Shown in pieces: positions 33,733 through 43,516 of a stretch of 64,000 bases of DNA (position 1 is the stretch's first letter; each line of letters starts with the position of its first letter). The stretch comes from Mesorhizobium sp. M1D.F.Ca.ET.043.01.1.1 (GTDB lineage: Bacteria; Pseudomonadota; Alphaproteobacteria; Rhizobiales; Rhizobiaceae): positions 4,650,001 through 4,714,000 of the forward strand of contig NZ_CP034444.1 of the NCBI RefSeq assembly GCF_003952385.1, written 5' to 3'. A program made the position numbers and the translations under genes. Under the pieces are notes generated by a model. The model had not been told where the DNA came from. It did no database searches and saw nothing but the letters and a program-made list of their open reading frames with translations.

Positions 33733-36465
33733 TCAGGCGAATGCACCGTGGCAGTGCTTGTATTTCTTGCCGGAGCCGCAGGGGCAGGTCTCGTTGCGGC
33801 CGATCTTGCCCCAGGTCGCCGGGTTCTTCGGATCGCGATTCTCCGGCGCGACGATGGCATTGGATTCCTGGCGGACCAGCAACGCCGTCTCGCCGCCCTG
33901 GAAGTCGTCCTCGCCGGTGGTGCCGTCGATGTGGCTGCCGAACATGTCGGGCGCTGCCGGCGGCGGCGCTTCAGCCGCCTGGCGAACCAGCTCGACGCGC
34001 ATAAGCTGCGCGGTGACGGCCTGTTCCAGATTGCCGAGCATGGCCTGGAACAGCTCGAAGGCTTCGCCCTTGTATTCCTGCAGCGGATCGCGCTGGGCAT
34101 AGCCGCGGAAGCCGACGACCGAGCGCAGGTGGTCGAGGTTGACGATGTGCTCGCGCCACAGGTGGTCAAGCGTCTGCAGCACCACCGAGCGCTCGACATA
34201 GCTCATCACGTCGGGGCCGAAGCGGTCGGCGCGTTCCTTTGCGGCCGCATCGGCAGCCGCCGTGATGCGTTCGCGGAGGTCGTCTTCGGCAATGCCCTCT
34301 TCCTTGACCCACTCCTCGACGGGCAGGTCCAGGTTCAGGTACTGTGCCACTTCCTCCTTCAGGCCGGTGACGTTCCACTGCTCGGCATAGGCATTTTCGG
34401 GGATGTTCTTGGCGACGATCTCCTCGATGACGCCCTCGCGCATCTCGGCGACGGTTTCGGCCAGACCTTCTCCGTCCATCAGCTCGATGCGCCGCTGGAA
34501 CACCGCCTTGCGCTGGTCGTTCGAGACGTCGTCGTACTTGAGCAGATTCTTGCGGATGTCGAAGTTGCGCGCCTCGACCTTCTTCTGCGCCTTTTCCAGC
34601 GCCTTGTTGATCCACGGGTGGATGATCGCCTCGTCTTCCTTGAGGCCGAGCTTCTGCAGCATGCCGTCCATGCGCTCGGAGCCGAAGATGCGCATCAGAT
34701 CGTCCTGCAGCGACAGGAAGAATTTCGAGCGGCCGGGGTCGCCCTGACGGCCGGAGCGGCCACGGAGCTGGTTGTCGATGCGGCGCGATTCGTGGCGCTC
34801 GGTGGCCAAGACGTAGAGGCCGCCGGCCGCCAGCGCCTTCTCCTTCAGCTGCGCGACGTCATCGCGGATATGCTTCTCGCGCGCGTCGCGCTCCGGTCCG
34901 GCCGGCATGTCGGCCAGCTCCTCGGCGATGCGCATGTCGGCATTGCCGCCAAGCTGGATGTCGGTGCCTCGGCCGGCCATGTTGGTGGCGATGGTGATGG
35001 CGCCGGGCTTGCCGGCCTGGGCGACGATGGCCGCCTCGCGCTCGTGGTGGCGGGCGTTCAGAACCTCGAAGTTCTTGAAACCGTCCTTGCGCAGGCGTTC
35101 GGCCAGCTGCTCGGATTTCTCGATCGAGGTGGTGCCGACCAGGATCGGCTGGCCCTTGTCGCGCGCTTCCTTGATCTCCTTGACGATCGCCTTGTACTTC
35201 TCGTCCACCGTCCGATAGACCTCGTCGTCCTCGTCCTTGCGGACGACCGGCAGGTTGGTCGGGATCTCGGTGACCTCGAGATTGTAGATGTTGGCGAATT
35301 CCTCGGCCTCGGTCAGCGCCGTGCCGGTCATGCCGGCGAGCTTCTTGTAGAGGCGGAAATAGTTCTGGAAGGTGACGGAGGCCAGCGTCTGGTTCTCCGG
35401 CTGGATCTGCACATGCTCCTTGGCTTCGAGCGCCTGGTGCAGGCCTTCCGAATAGCGGCGGCCGGGCATCATGCGGCCGGTGAACTCGTCGATGATGACG
35501 ATCTCGCCGTTGCGCACGATGTAGTCCCTGTCCTTCTGGAACAGGAGGTGCGCCTTCAGCGCGTTGTTGACGTGGTGGACGATGGCGACGTTCTCGACGT
35601 CGTAGAGCGACTCGCCCTTCAACAGGCCGGCATCGCGCAGCATGTTTTCCAGCTTCTCGGTGCCGTCCTCGGTGAAGATCGTGGTCTTCTGCTTCTCGTC
35701 GACCTCGTAGTCGGCCGGGCCGAGCTTCAGCATGAAGGCGTCGATGGTGTTGTACATTTCCGAGCGGTCCTCGAGCGGACCGGAAATGATCAGCGGCGTG
35801 CGCGCTTCGTCGACCAGGATGGAATCGACCTCGTCGACGATGGCGTAGGCATGGCCGCGCTGCACCATCTGCGAGCGCTCGTATTTCATGTTGTCGCGCA
35901 GATAGTCGAAGCCGAGCTCGTTGTTGGTGGCGTAGGTGACGTCGCAGGCGTAGGCGTCGCGGCGCTCCTCGTCGGAAAGGCCGTGCACGATGATGCCGAC
36001 AGTCAGGCCGAGGAACTTGTAGATGCGGCCCATCCATTCGGCGTCGCGCTTGGCCAGATAGTCGTTGACGGTGACGACATGAACGCCCTTGCCGGCCAGC
36101 GCGTTGAGATAGACCGGCAAGGTGGCGACCAGCGTCTTGCCTTCGCCGGTACGCATTTCGGCGATGCCGCCATTGTGCAGCACCATGCCGCCGATCAATT
36201 GAACATCAAAGGGGCGCATGCCCAGAACGCGGCGGGCTGCCTCGCGCACTGTGGCGAAGGCCGGTATCAGCAGGTCGTCGAGCGAGGCGCCGTTGGCGAG
36301 ATCCTGGCGGAATTTTTCCGTGCGGCCGGCAAGCTCGGCGTCGGAGAGCGCCTGCATCTCGTTTTCCATGGCGTTGATCGCCTCGACCCGGGGCCGGGTC
36401 GCCTTGACTCGGCGATCGTTGGAGGAGCCGAAAACCTTACGGGCGAGACCGCCGAGACTGACCAT
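33733..36465 (-). CDS. secA: Protein translocase subunit SecA
   Basis: The 910-residue motor ATPase drives preproteins through SecYEG. The N-terminal ATPase has Walker A in '[12 protein letters not shown]' (about residue 100) and the DEAD-type Walker B '[15 protein letters not shown]'. The second RecA-like domain has '[13 protein letters not shown]'. The scaffold and wing domains follow. A C-terminal SecB/zinc motif [14 protein letters not shown] ends the chain, indicating a SecB-using SecA. Full length. The start ATG 36465 gives [18 protein letters not shown], the usual rhizobial N-terminus. The parvulin gene runs divergently 263 bp away. Confidence 0.97.
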   Translation of the reverse strand: MVSLGGLARKVFGSSNDRRVKATRPRVEAINAMENEMQALSDAELAGRTEKFRQDLANGASLDDLLIPAFATVREAARRVLGMRPFDVQLIGGMVLHNGGIAEMRTGEGKTLVATLPVYLNALAGKGVHVVTVNDYLAKRDAEWMGRIYKFLGLTVGIIVHGLSDEERRDAYACDVTYATNNELGFDYLRDNMKYERSQMVQRGHAYAIVDEVDSILVDEARTPLIISGPLEDRSEMYNTIDAFMLKLGPADYEVDEKQKTTIFTEDGTEKLENMLRDAGLLKGESLYDVENVAIVHHVNNALKAHLLFQKDRDYIVRNGEIVIIDEFTGRMMPGRRYSEGLHQALEAKEHVQIQPENQTLASVTFQNYFRLYKKLAGMTGTALTEAEEFANIYNLEVTEIPTNLPVVRKDEDDEVYRTVDEKYKAIVKEIKEARDKGQPILVGTTSIEKSEQLAERLRKDGFKNFEVLNARHHEREAAIVAQAGKPGAITIATNMAGRGTDIQLGGNADMRIAEELADMPAGPERDAREKHIRDDVAQLKEKALAAGGLYVLATERHESRRIDNQLRGRSGRQGDPGRSKFFLSLQDDLMRIFGSERMDGMLQKLGLKEDEAIIHPWINKALEKAQKKVEARNFDIRKNLLKYDDVSNDQRKAVFQRRIELMDGEGLAETVAEMREGVIEEIVAKNIPENAYAEQWNVTGLKEEVAQYLNLDLPVEEWVKEEGIAEDDLRERITAAADAAAKERADRFGPDVMSYVERSVVLQTLDHLWREHIVNLDHLRSVVGFRGYAQRDPLQEYKGEAFELFQAMLGNLEQAVTAQLMRVELVRQAAEAPPPAAPDMFGSHIDGTTGEDDFQGGETALLVRQESNAIVAPENRDPKNPATWGKIGRNETCPCGSGKKYKHCHGAFA

Positions 36466-36728
36466 CCAATGGCCCTTTCGATAGCAATTTTAGCCGTTTG
36501 CGACGGGCGCCTGGCGGGCCCATCAAATCCGCGTGAATGCGGGCAAACGCAAAAAGCGCCCGGAAAACGGTTCTGGACGCCAAGTCGTTGGACAGATAAG
36601 AGGGGGCTCAATCGATGTCAACGCCGCGTTGACCCTATGGGCAGCGCCAAATTCCGCCACAATCCGACTGATCTGGAACCTTTCCGCTCAAGCGATCCTT
36701 ATTGGCAATCCCATTGGAGTTTATCTTG

Positions 36729-37646
36729 ATGTCCCTGTCGTTCCGCCGCGCGTCGCTCGCCGGCCTTGGCCTGGCCTTCGGGCTCTCGGCTCTTTCGCTG
36801 TCGCCGCTGATGGCGCAGGAAACCAAGCCCGCCCAGCCGGATGCCGCGGCGCCCGCCGTCGCTCCGGTCGATCCGAACGCCGTGGTCGCCACCATCAACG
36901 GCGAGAAGCTGACCGAGGCCGACCTCGCGCTCGCCGAAGGCGAGCTGTCGCAGCAGTTCGCGCAGCTGCCGCCGGAACAGCGCCGCGCTGCCGCCCTTTC
37001 GGCGGCCATCGAAATCCGCGTCATGGCCAAGAAGGCGGTCGACAGCGGTCTCGACAAGAATGCCGATTTCCAGCGCCGCATGGCGTTCCTGCAGAAGCGC
37101 GCGCTGCATGGCGAGGTCGTCGAGAAGGAGGTCGTCGACAAGGTGACGGATGCAGATGTCCGTGCCCGCTACGACCAGGAAATCGCCAACACGCCGCCGG
37201 TCAACGAGATCCATGCCCGTCACATCCTCGTGAAGACGAAGGAAGAGGCCGAGGCGATCATCAAGCAGCTCGACGGCGGCGCCGATTTCCAGAAGCTCGC
37301 CAACGAGCACACCAGCGACCCGAGCGGCAAGTCGAGCGGCGGCGACCTCGGCTGGTTCGGTCCCGGGCAGATGGTGCCGGAATTCGACAAGGCGGCATTC
37401 GCGCTCGATGTCGGCAAATACTCGAAGGAGCCGGTGCAGTCGCAGTTCGGCTGGCATGTCATCAAGGTCGAGGACAAGCGCGCCAAGCAGCCGCCGGCCT
37501 TCGACGACGTCAAGGACCAGGCCAAGCAGGCGGTGATCCGCGACAAGTATTTCGCCATGGTCAAGGAATTGCGTGCAGCCGCCAAGGTCGAGATTCCGGA
37601 CGCGAAGCTCAAGGCGGCGGTCGACTCGATGGAGAGCGGCAAGTAA
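36729..37646 (+). CDS. Periplasmic parvulin-type peptidyl-prolyl isomerase
   Basis: The 305-residue protein has a signal peptide (MSLSFRRASLAGLGLAFGLS...LMAQE) and a SurA-N-like helical segment at about 55-150. One PpiC rotamase domain follows at about 165-260 ('IHARHILVKTKEEAEAI', 'GGDLGWFGPGQMVPEFDKAAF', 'QSQFGWHVIKVED'). It should assist folding of exported proteins. Its position divergent from secA fits. ATG 36729 is selected over the frame start at 36702 because the signal peptide begins there. A strong hairpin terminator follows the stop. Confidence 0.9.
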   Translation: MSLSFRRASLAGLGLAFGLSALSLSPLMAQETKPAQPDAAAPAVAPVDPNAVVATINGEKLTEADLALAEGELSQQFAQLPPEQRRAAALSAAIEIRVMAKKAVDSGLDKNADFQRRMAFLQKRALHGEVVEKEVVDKVTDADVRARYDQEIANTPPVNEIHARHILVKTKEEAEAIIKQLDGGADFQKLANEHTSDPSGKSSGGDLGWFGPGQMVPEFDKAAFALDVGKYSKEPVQSQFGWHVIKVEDKRAKQPPAFDDVKDQAKQAVIRDKYFAMVKELRAAAKVEIPDAKLKAAVDSMESGK

Positions 37647-37671
37647 TCCGGCACAGGCCAGAACCCATTGC

Positions 37672-37695
37672 AAAGGGCGCCTGCGGGCGCCCTTT
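37672..37695. terminator. Bidirectional hairpin terminator
   Basis: AAAGGGCGCC and GGCGCCCTTT form a perfect 10-bp stem around the loop TGCG. It lies 25 bp after the parvulin stop and 6 bp before the tetR stop, so it can serve both convergent genes. Confidence 0.85.
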
Positions 37696-37701
37696 CGCGT
37701 A

Positions 37702-38292
37702 TTATGCGGCTATGCCGCGCACCACATAACGCACCGCGGCCCGGATCGTCGCTTCGTCTTCGTCGAGGCGTTTGGTCAAAAGATGCCGCCAGGCGTAGGA
37801 GGCGATCAGGTCGGCCACGATCTCGGCATCGACATCCACCGACACCTCGCCGCGCGCCTTGGCCCGCTCGACGATGCTGCTGGTGTGGGCGCGCCGCCCT
37901 CGCGCATAGTCGGCAAGCGCCACCGCGGCGGCCTCGTCGGATTGCGCTTCGGCGACCAGCGAGCGGAAGACATTGCCGGACGAAGTGTCGCGCCAATGCG
38001 CGAACAGATTCACGAGGAAGCCGGCAAGATCATCCTCGAGCCTGCCGGTATTGGGCACCGCGACGCGCTTTTGCCGCTGATAGACCTCGATCAGCAACGC
38101 CGCCTTGCTCGGCCACCAGCGATAGATGGTCGGCTTCCCGGCCCGCGCCCGCCGTGCGACGGCCTCGATCGAAAAGCCGGAATAGCCGGCCTCCGCCAGC
38201 ACCGCTTCTGCGGCCTCGATAATGGCGTCGGCGCTTTCCGGGTTTCGCTTCGCGCCGATCGATTTGCGCCCCGGGGCGGCGACTTCGCCCAT
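37702..38292 (-). CDS. TetR-family transcriptional regulator
   Basis: The 196-residue protein has an N-terminal helix-turn-helix, 'IIEAAEAVLAEAGYSGFSIEAV' then 'ARRARAGKPTIYRWWPSKAALL', followed by a helical ligand-binding domain of the TetR_C_11-like type. It is a likely repressor; its ligand and targets are unknown. ATG 38292 (MGEVAAPGRKSIG) is preferred because the next 118 upstream codons lie antisense to the argJ leader. The divergent argJ gene starts 187 bp away, so that gap may hold its operator. Confidence 0.9.
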   Translation of the reverse strand: MGEVAAPGRKSIGAKRNPESADAIIEAAEAVLAEAGYSGFSIEAVARRARAGKPTIYRWWPSKAALLIEVYQRQKRVAVPNTGRLEDDLAGFLVNLFAHWRDTSSGNVFRSLVAEAQSDEAAAVALADYARGRRAHTSSIVERAKARGEVSVDVDAEIVADLIASYAWRHLLTKRLDEDEATIRAAVRYVVRGIAA

Positions 38293-38479
38293 ATCCGCGT
38301 CCTTAGCCGATGAATCTCTTTGCCGATCATATTGGGTCCGAGGCTGAAACGAAACGGACCGTTTTAAGTTGCAGCGTCTCCGCGACGCCCGCGAGGCGCG
38401 GCCAGAACGCCTCTTGCGCCAGCGCGTTCTATCGGGCAAACCGGCCTTCCTTTCGCGTTCCTGCCGCTCCGGGGTGCCC

Positions 38480-39721
38480 ATGTCCGCAACCATTTCGCCG
38501 CTCGCGCCGAAGAAATATCCCAAGATGCCGATCATCGAGGGCGTGCGCATCGCCACCGCCGAGGCCGGGATCAAGTACCGGAATCGTACCGACCTGCTCG
38601 CCATGGTCTTCGATCCGGGCACGGCCGTCGCCGGTGTGTTCACCAAGTCGAAATGCCCTTCGGCGCCGGTCGATTACTGCCGCCAGAACCTGCCTGCCGG
38701 CAAGGCGCGCGTGCTGGTGGTCAATTCCGGCAATGCCAATGCCTTCACCGGCAAGAAGGGTCGCGCTTCGACGGCTTTGACCGGCGAGGCTGCGGCGAAG
38801 GCCGCCGGATGCTCCGAAAGCGATGTGTTCCTGGCCTCGACCGGCGTCATTGGCGAGCCGCTCGACACCAACAAATTCAGCCATCTGCTTGCCAGCCTGG
38901 TGAAGGACGGCAAGCCGGACCTGTGGACCGATGCGGCGAAGGCCATCATGACCACGGATACCTATCCGAAAGTGGCAACCCAGACGGTGAAGCTCGGCGA
39001 CACCGACGTGACCATCAACGGCATCGCCAAGGGCGCCGGCATGATCGCGCCCGATATGGCGACAATGCTCTCCTTCATCGCCACCGATGCGCCGATCGCG
39101 GCACCCGTTCTTCAGGATCTGTTATCGCGCGGCACGGCCAAGACCTTCAATGCGGTCACCGTCGACAGCGACACCTCGACCAGCGACACGCTGCTTATCT
39201 TCGCCACCGGCAAGGCCGCCGCGCGCGGCGCTCCGGTGATCGGCGATCCGAAGGATGTGCGGCTCGGCGCCTTCCGCCGTGCGCTGGGCAAGGTGCTGAA
39301 GTCGCTGGCGCTGCAGGTGGTGCGCGACGGCGAGGGCGCGCGCAAGCAGGTCGAGGTCACCGTCACGGGCGCCAAGTCCGCCCGCTCGGCCAAGCGCATC
39401 GCGCTTTCGATCGCCAATTCGCCGCTGGTCAAGACGGCGGTCGCCGGCGAGGACGCCAACTGGGGCCGCGTCGTCATGGCCGTCGGCAAGGCGGGCGAGC
39501 CGGCAGACCGTGACCGGCTGTCGATCTGGTTCGGCGACAACCGCCTGGCGCATGAGGGCGAGCGCGATCCGGCCTACTCGGAAGAAGCGACCTCGGCCTA
39601 TATGAAGCGCGACGACATCCGCATCCGCGCCGACATCGGCATCGGCCGCGGCAAGGCGACGGTGTGGACTTGCGACCTCACCAAGGAATATGTCGCCATC
39701 AACGGCGATTACCGGAGCTGA
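38480..39721 (+). CDS. argJ: Bifunctional ornithine acetyltransferase / N-acetylglutamate synthase
   Basis: The 413-residue enzyme recycles the acetyl group from N-acetylornithine to glutamate in arginine synthesis. It is made as a precursor that cleaves itself between Ala194 and Thr195 in '[17 protein letters not shown]'. The Thr becomes the N-terminal nucleophile of the beta chain. The C-terminus ends '[10 protein letters not shown]' as in other ArgJ. The ATG at 38480 gives [17 protein letters not shown]; the earlier frame has no family match. It overlaps the next gene by one base. Confidence 0.95.
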   Translation: MSATISPLAPKKYPKMPIIEGVRIATAEAGIKYRNRTDLLAMVFDPGTAVAGVFTKSKCPSAPVDYCRQNLPAGKARVLVVNSGNANAFTGKKGRASTALTGEAAAKAAGCSESDVFLASTGVIGEPLDTNKFSHLLASLVKDGKPDLWTDAAKAIMTTDTYPKVATQTVKLGDTDVTINGIAKGAGMIAPDMATMLSFIATDAPIAAPVLQDLLSRGTAKTFNAVTVDSDTSTSDTLLIFATGKAAARGAPVIGDPKDVRLGAFRRALGKVLKSLALQVVRDGEGARKQVEVTVTGAKSARSAKRIALSIANSPLVKTAVAGEDANWGRVVMAVGKAGEPADRDRLSIWFGDNRLAHEGERDPAYSEEATSAYMKRDDIRIRADIGIGRGKATVWTCDLTKEYVAINGDYRS

Positions 39722-40500
39722 TGGCGCCGGTGTCGAGGCATCCGGCAAGCGTGCTCGCGATCGTGCGCCGTTACGAGGCGGCGGGTTTTCGCGCCTGGCC
39801 GGCGGCGGCCGTCCACTATGACGGGACGTGGGTGGTGCGGCTGACGGCCGGCCATCCGGCGAAGCGCCTGAACTCGGTCAATCCGCTCGATCCGGGCGAC
39901 ACCCAGCACATCGCCGAGCGCATCGTGCGCGCCAGCCGCCGCTTCGAGGCCTATGGCAGGCCGCTGACCTTTCGCATGTCGCCGCTTTCGGGGCAGGTGC
40001 TGTCGAAGCATCTCGACGAGGCGGGCTGGAACCGGTTCGACGAGTCGCTGGTGATGCGCCTGCCGCTCAAGGAGGCGCAGCTCGACGCGGCCATGGACCA
40101 GATCCCGCTGAAGGACATCAGCCGGTTCATCGGCGCTGCGATCAAGACGAACGGCTCGGACGTCGCATTGCGGCCCGGCCTGTCGGAGATCATCGGCGCA
40201 ATCCAGCCGGAAGCCGGGCTGTTTGCGCTCGAAGACGGCAACGAGCCGCTGGCGACGCTGATCTGCGTCCATGACGGCGACCTCGCCGGACTGTTCGAGA
40301 TCGCCACCGAAAAATCGGCACGCAACAAGGGCCATGGCCGCAACCTCATCCTGTCGGCGCTGAAATGGGCGCGGCTGCGCGGCGCGCGCGAAGCCTGGCT
40401 GCAGGTCGAGGCCGGCAATGTTGCGGCGCTGTCGCTCTACCGGTCGCTCGGTTTCGAGGAGGTCTACCGCTACCATTATCGCCGGCCGGCCGGCGCATGA
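39721..40500 (+). CDS. GNAT-family N-acetyltransferase
   Basis: The 259-residue protein has a C-terminal GNAT domain with the acetyl-CoA loop in 'KSARNKGHGRNLILSALKWA' and 'VEAGNVAALSLYRSLGFEEVYRYHYR'. The N-terminal half is specific to this subgroup. Its start ATG overlaps the argJ stop (ATGA) and its stop overlaps mutT (ATGA), so argJ-GNAT-mutT is a tight translationally coupled operon. The substrate is unknown; a link to arginine metabolism is suggested only by position. Confidence 0.88.
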   Translation: MAPVSRHPASVLAIVRRYEAAGFRAWPAAAVHYDGTWVVRLTAGHPAKRLNSVNPLDPGDTQHIAERIVRASRRFEAYGRPLTFRMSPLSGQVLSKHLDEAGWNRFDESLVMRLPLKEAQLDAAMDQIPLKDISRFIGAAIKTNGSDVALRPGLSEIIGAIQPEAGLFALEDGNEPLATLICVHDGDLAGLFEIATEKSARNKGHGRNLILSALKWARLRGAREAWLQVEAGNVAALSLYRSLGFEEVYRYHYRRPAGA

Positions 40501-40919
40501 GCGAGATCAAGCCAGCCGGAAGACGCCTGCTCCTCGTCGCGGCCTGCGCGCTGGTCGACGCCGACCGGCGCGTGCTTCTGGCGCAGCGCCCCGAAGGCAA
40601 GCAGCTCGCCGGCCTGTGGGAGTTTCCGGGCGGCAAGGTCGAGCCCGGCGAGACGCCCGAGGAATGCCTGGTGCGCGAGCTGCATGAGGAACTCGGCATC
40701 GAGACCGAGATCCCTTGCCTCGCGCCGCTCACCTTCGCCAGCCACAGCTATGACGATTTCCACCTGCTGATGCCGCTCTATGTCTGCCGGAAGTTCCGCG
40801 GCATCGCGCAGCCGAAGGAAGGGCAGGGGCTGAAATGGGTCAGGCCGCGCCAGATGCGCGACTATCCGATGCCGCCGGCGGACGCACCGCTGATCCAGTT
40901 CCTCATCGATCTCTTGTGA
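40497..40919 (+). CDS. mutT: MutT-type Nudix hydrolase (8-oxo-dGTP diphosphatase)
   Basis: The 140-residue protein hydrolyses 8-oxo-dGTP to the monophosphate and so prevents A:T to C:G transversions. The Nudix box is complete: G46-x5-E52-x7-RELHEELGI (46-68). 'LAGLWEFPGGKVE' before it is typical of MutT. The ATG at 40497 overlaps the GNAT stop by four bases. A broader Nudix specificity cannot be excluded. Confidence 0.9.
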   Translation: MSEIKPAGRRLLLVAACALVDADRRVLLAQRPEGKQLAGLWEFPGGKVEPGETPEECLVRELHEELGIETEIPCLAPLTFASHSYDDFHLLMPLYVCRKFRGIAQPKEGQGLKWVRPRQMRDYPMPPADAPLIQFLIDLL

Positions 40920-41031
40920 CCATCAACCTGCCGCCTGTTTTAGGCAGCGTTAATGGAAGATTTATCTCGACATGGAAGATTGAGGCAAAGCCGTCCGCGC
41001 GGCGGCATGCCGATTTGTTTGGAGCCAATCC

Positions 41032-41349
41032 ATGAGCCTCGAGAGAGAGTGGGACTCGATCCGGACCGACCGCACCTTCCGCGCCGCCGATGCCGGCATG
41101 GGTATTTTGCGGATCGCCTTGCTTTTCGGGTCGGCCGCGGTGGCGCTGGCGCTGATCGCGACGCCTTTCCTGGACAACCAGACGCGGCCGCAGGGCGCGC
41201 GAAACGGTCTGATCGGCGGTCTCGACATGGCCAGCACCGGCTCGATCGGCCACCGAGACACCTACACGCTGCGCCGAAGCGTGCTGCAGCCGCTGCCCAG
41301 TTCCATCTGCGTGATCCGTAACGACGGCAGCCGCCACGGCGACTGCTAA
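41032..41349 (+). CDS. Hypothetical single-span membrane protein
   Basis: The 105-residue protein is not one I can name. It has a cytoplasmic N-terminus (MSLEREWDSIRTDRTFRAAD), one hydrophobic helix at about 24-45, and a periplasmic tail with 'RDTYTLRRSVLQPLPSSICVI' ending in Cys. Its codon use is like the neighbours, and it stands alone between mutT and the Flp pilin gene. The two Cys in the tail could form a disulfide. Confidence 0.7.
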   Translation: MSLEREWDSIRTDRTFRAADAGMGILRIALLFGSAAVALALIATPFLDNQTRPQGARNGLIGGLDMASTGSIGHRDTYTLRRSVLQPLPSSICVIRNDGSRHGDC

Positions 41350-41402
41350 TTGGTTAATAAATTCAGACAGAAACGGCTATTTCACCCCCCGTTAAGCTTT
41401 TG

Positions 41403-41422
41403 CCGTTAACCTTTCTTAACGG
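41403..41422. promoter_or_regulatory. CCGTTAA-N6-TTAACGG palindrome upstream of Flp pilin
   Basis: A perfect 7-bp inverted repeat with a 6-bp spacer lies 39 bp before the pilin ATG. A further TTAA is at 41392-41395. The TTAA half-sites recall CtrA boxes (TTAA-N7-TTAA), but the spacing is one base short, so the regulator is unknown. Confidence 0.4.
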
Positions 41423-41460
41423 GTAGGCCTTATGGTTCCCGACAAGAGGGATCGACGACC

Positions 41461-41643
41461 ATGAAAAACCTGCTTCAGCATTTCCTAAAAGATGAAACGG
41501 GCGCCACGGCCATCGAATATGGCCTGATCGTTGCCGTGCTGTCGCTCGCAATCGTCGGCGGCGTCGGCAAGGCCGCCGATGCGATCCAGTGGCTGTTCTC
41601 CGACAACAACAGCAAACTTGCCAACGCCTTTGCCAAGCACTGA
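41461..41643 (+). CDS. Flp-family type IVb pilin
   Basis: The 60-residue prepilin has a short leader MKNLLQHFLKDETG followed by the prepilin peptidase site and hydrophobic helix ATAIEYGLIVAVLSLAI. The Glu at +5 of the mature chain and Tyr at +6 are the Flp hallmark. It would be the subunit of a Tad pilus. No tad/cpa assembly genes lie in the window, so it relies on a locus elsewhere. A palindrome sits 39 bp upstream. Confidence 0.93.
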   Translation: MKNLLQHFLKDETGATAIEYGLIVAVLSLAIVGGVGKAADAIQWLFSDNNSKLANAFAKH

Positions 41644-41708
41644 CGGCGTTGGAGAGTCCGGCGTCGGACTATTTGTATTGCACAATTCCGAAAGCAAAAC
41701 CGCTAAAT

Positions 41709-42581
41709 CTAGTGCCCCGTCGGCTTCTCCAAGATGGTCTTCAGCGAGACCTTGGCCGAGCCGGGTTTGAGCGGTTTCTGCTGCGAGGCGTCGGGCGCCC
41801 AGCCGGACAGCCACACGATCGAAAAGCTCGCCCGGATGCGGCCGTCCGGATCGGAAAACCGTTCGGCATAGATTTCGGCGGCGCGGGCGAACAGCCGCCG
41901 GGTCGCCGGACGCCGGCTGCGGTCGAAAAGCGGGCTGGTCTCGCCCATGGCGCGCAGATCGGCGGCAAGGCCGAACAGCGAATCGTAACGCACCGTGACC
42001 GTTTCGACGTCGGCGACCGGCAGCGCCAGGCCGGCACGCTGCAGCAGCGCGCCGGCGTCGCGCACATCGGTGAACGGAAGCACGCGGGGGCTCGCGCCAC
42101 CGTAAAGCTCGGTCTCGGCGGCAAGCAGGCTTTCGCGCAGCTCCGCAAGCGTGCCGGCGCCGGCCAGAGCGCCGAGGAACAACCCGTCGGGCTTCAGCGC
42201 GCGACGGATCTGCGCCAGCACGCCCGGGATGTCGTTCATCGCCTGCAGCGACAGCAGCGAAATGACGAGATCGAGGCTCTCGGCTTCGAACGGCACGGTT
42301 TCCGCCGGGGCGACGATGCCGGCTTCGCCGGCAAGGAAGGCGTCATCGATCTCTACGCGAACGGTGTCGATCACCTTGCCGCTGCCGGCGAGCACCTGGG
42401 CCGCAGCCGCCGTCTGGCAAAACAGCGCCGCCGCCTTGCCGAATTTGCGCTCGACCGCGCCCAGCCTGTCGGCAAGGTCCTCCGCCGCCCGTCGCATCAG
42501 GAAATCGGCGCCGTCGACAGGGCGCTTGAGCGCCCGGCGCTTGTGCGCAAGCCAGAGCTCCGTGTCGATCAAGGGCTGCAA
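41709..42581 (-). CDS. NDUFAF5-like methyltransferase-fold protein
   Basis: The 290-residue protein resembles the alphaproteobacterial relatives of mitochondrial NDUFAF5, a complex I assembly factor. Shared segments are 'LDLVISLLSLQAMNDIPGVLAQIRRALKPDGLFLGAL' type core and the C-terminal 'WLSGWAPDASQQKPLKPGSA'. The expected glycine-rich AdoMet motif I is not recognisable: its place reads 'AAALFCQTAAAAQVL'. TTG 42581 is the likely start (MQPLIDTELW); further upstream the frame enters the divergent comF promoter. Confidence 0.8.
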   Translation of the reverse strand: MQPLIDTELWLAHKRRALKRPVDGADFLMRRAAEDLADRLGAVERKFGKAAALFCQTAAAAQVLAGSGKVIDTVRVEIDDAFLAGEAGIVAPAETVPFEAESLDLVISLLSLQAMNDIPGVLAQIRRALKPDGLFLGALAGAGTLAELRESLLAAETELYGGASPRVLPFTDVRDAGALLQRAGLALPVADVETVTVRYDSLFGLAADLRAMGETSPLFDRSRRPATRRLFARAAEIYAERFSDPDGRIRASFSIVWLSGWAPDASQQKPLKPGSAKVSLKTILEKPTGH

Positions 42582-42620
42582 TGGGCTATTCCTGTTGTCC
42601 GCGCACGCCGGACCGATGCT

Positions 42621-43445
42621 ATGGTGGCGCGAGTTTCGTTTCAGGTGGCCGATCCGGTGCACAAGATCAAGACCGTTGCGATCAAGGACATGGCGCGGCA
42701 GGCGCTGGGCTGGCCGGCGCGCGTGCTGTTTCCGCCGGTCTGCGCCGGCTGCCGCCGCCACGTCTCTCGACCCGGCGTCGTGTGCGGCGCCTGCTGGCCG
42801 AAGCTTCGGCTGCTGGAGAAGCCCTGGTGCCCGGTGATGGGCACGCCTTTCACCCATGACATGGGCGAGGGTTTTCTCTCTGCCGAAGCGATCGCCGATC
42901 CGCCGCCGTTCGAACGGGCGCGGGCGGCGGTGGTCTATTCAGGCATCGCGCGGCAGATGGTGCAGGGGCTGAAATACCAGGATCGCACCGATCTCGCGCC
43001 GTGGATGGCGCGCTGGATGATGCGCGCCGGCGCGGAACTGATCGCCGAAGCCGATATCGTGGTGCCGGTGCCGCTGCACTGGCGGCGGTTCTTGCGCAGA
43101 CAGTTCAACCAGTCGGCCGAGCTGGCGCGGGCGGTGTCGAAGCTCAGCGGCGTGGCCTTTTCGCCGACGGCGGTGCGGCGCGTGAAGCTCACCCGCCAGC
43201 AGGTCGGGCTGGAACGGCACGAGCGCGAGGACAATGTGCGCGCCGCTTTCCGCGTCCCGCCCGAAGCCGAGATCGAGATCGCCGGGCGCCGGGTGCTCGT
43301 CGTAGACGATGTCTTCACCACCGGCGCCACCGTGCGCGCGGTGGCCAAGGCGCTGAAGAAGGGCGGCGCCGGAGCGGTCGACGTGCTGACCTTCGCCCGC
43401 GTCCTGCCGGGGGACTTTCGGGCCGATGAGTCCGCGACTATATAA
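42621..43445 (+). CDS. comF: ComF-family phosphoribosyltransferase-like protein
   Basis: The 274-residue protein has an N-terminal double zinc-ribbon-like region (PPVCAGC, then VVCGACW) and a C-terminal phosphoribosyltransferase fold with the PRPP motif 'VLVVDDVFTTGAT'. ComF acts in DNA uptake and late transformation steps in competent bacteria; in rhizobia the role is not proven. The ATG at 42621 or the in-frame ATG at 42690 are both possible; the long open frame back to 41589 is not part of it. It is divergent from the NDUFAF5-like gene across 39 bp. Confidence 0.88.
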   Translation: MVARVSFQVADPVHKIKTVAIKDMARQALGWPARVLFPPVCAGCRRHVSRPGVVCGACWPKLRLLEKPWCPVMGTPFTHDMGEGFLSAEAIADPPPFERARAAVVYSGIARQMVQGLKYQDRTDLAPWMARWMMRAGAELIAEADIVVPVPLHWRRFLRRQFNQSAELARAVSKLSGVAFSPTAVRRVKLTRQQVGLERHEREDNVRAAFRVPPEAEIEIAGRRVLVVDDVFTTGATVRAVAKALKKGGAGAVDVLTFARVLPGDFRADESATI

Positions 43446-43516
43446 GGTTGTATTTTGGTGCGTGTCGGCGTTCCGCAACCTTTGGGAGCGGCGGCGTTGG
43501 CAGGGATGACTGATTG

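Noticed and set aside
33730..36729. A 999-codon open frame opposite secA
   Set aside because: It is antisense to the fully conserved secA and arises from GC-rich codon bias; its translation shows no domain.
41589..42620. N-terminal extension of comF by about 344 codons
   Set aside because: It runs antisense through the NDUFAF5-like gene and has no family character; comF starts at 42621 or 42690.
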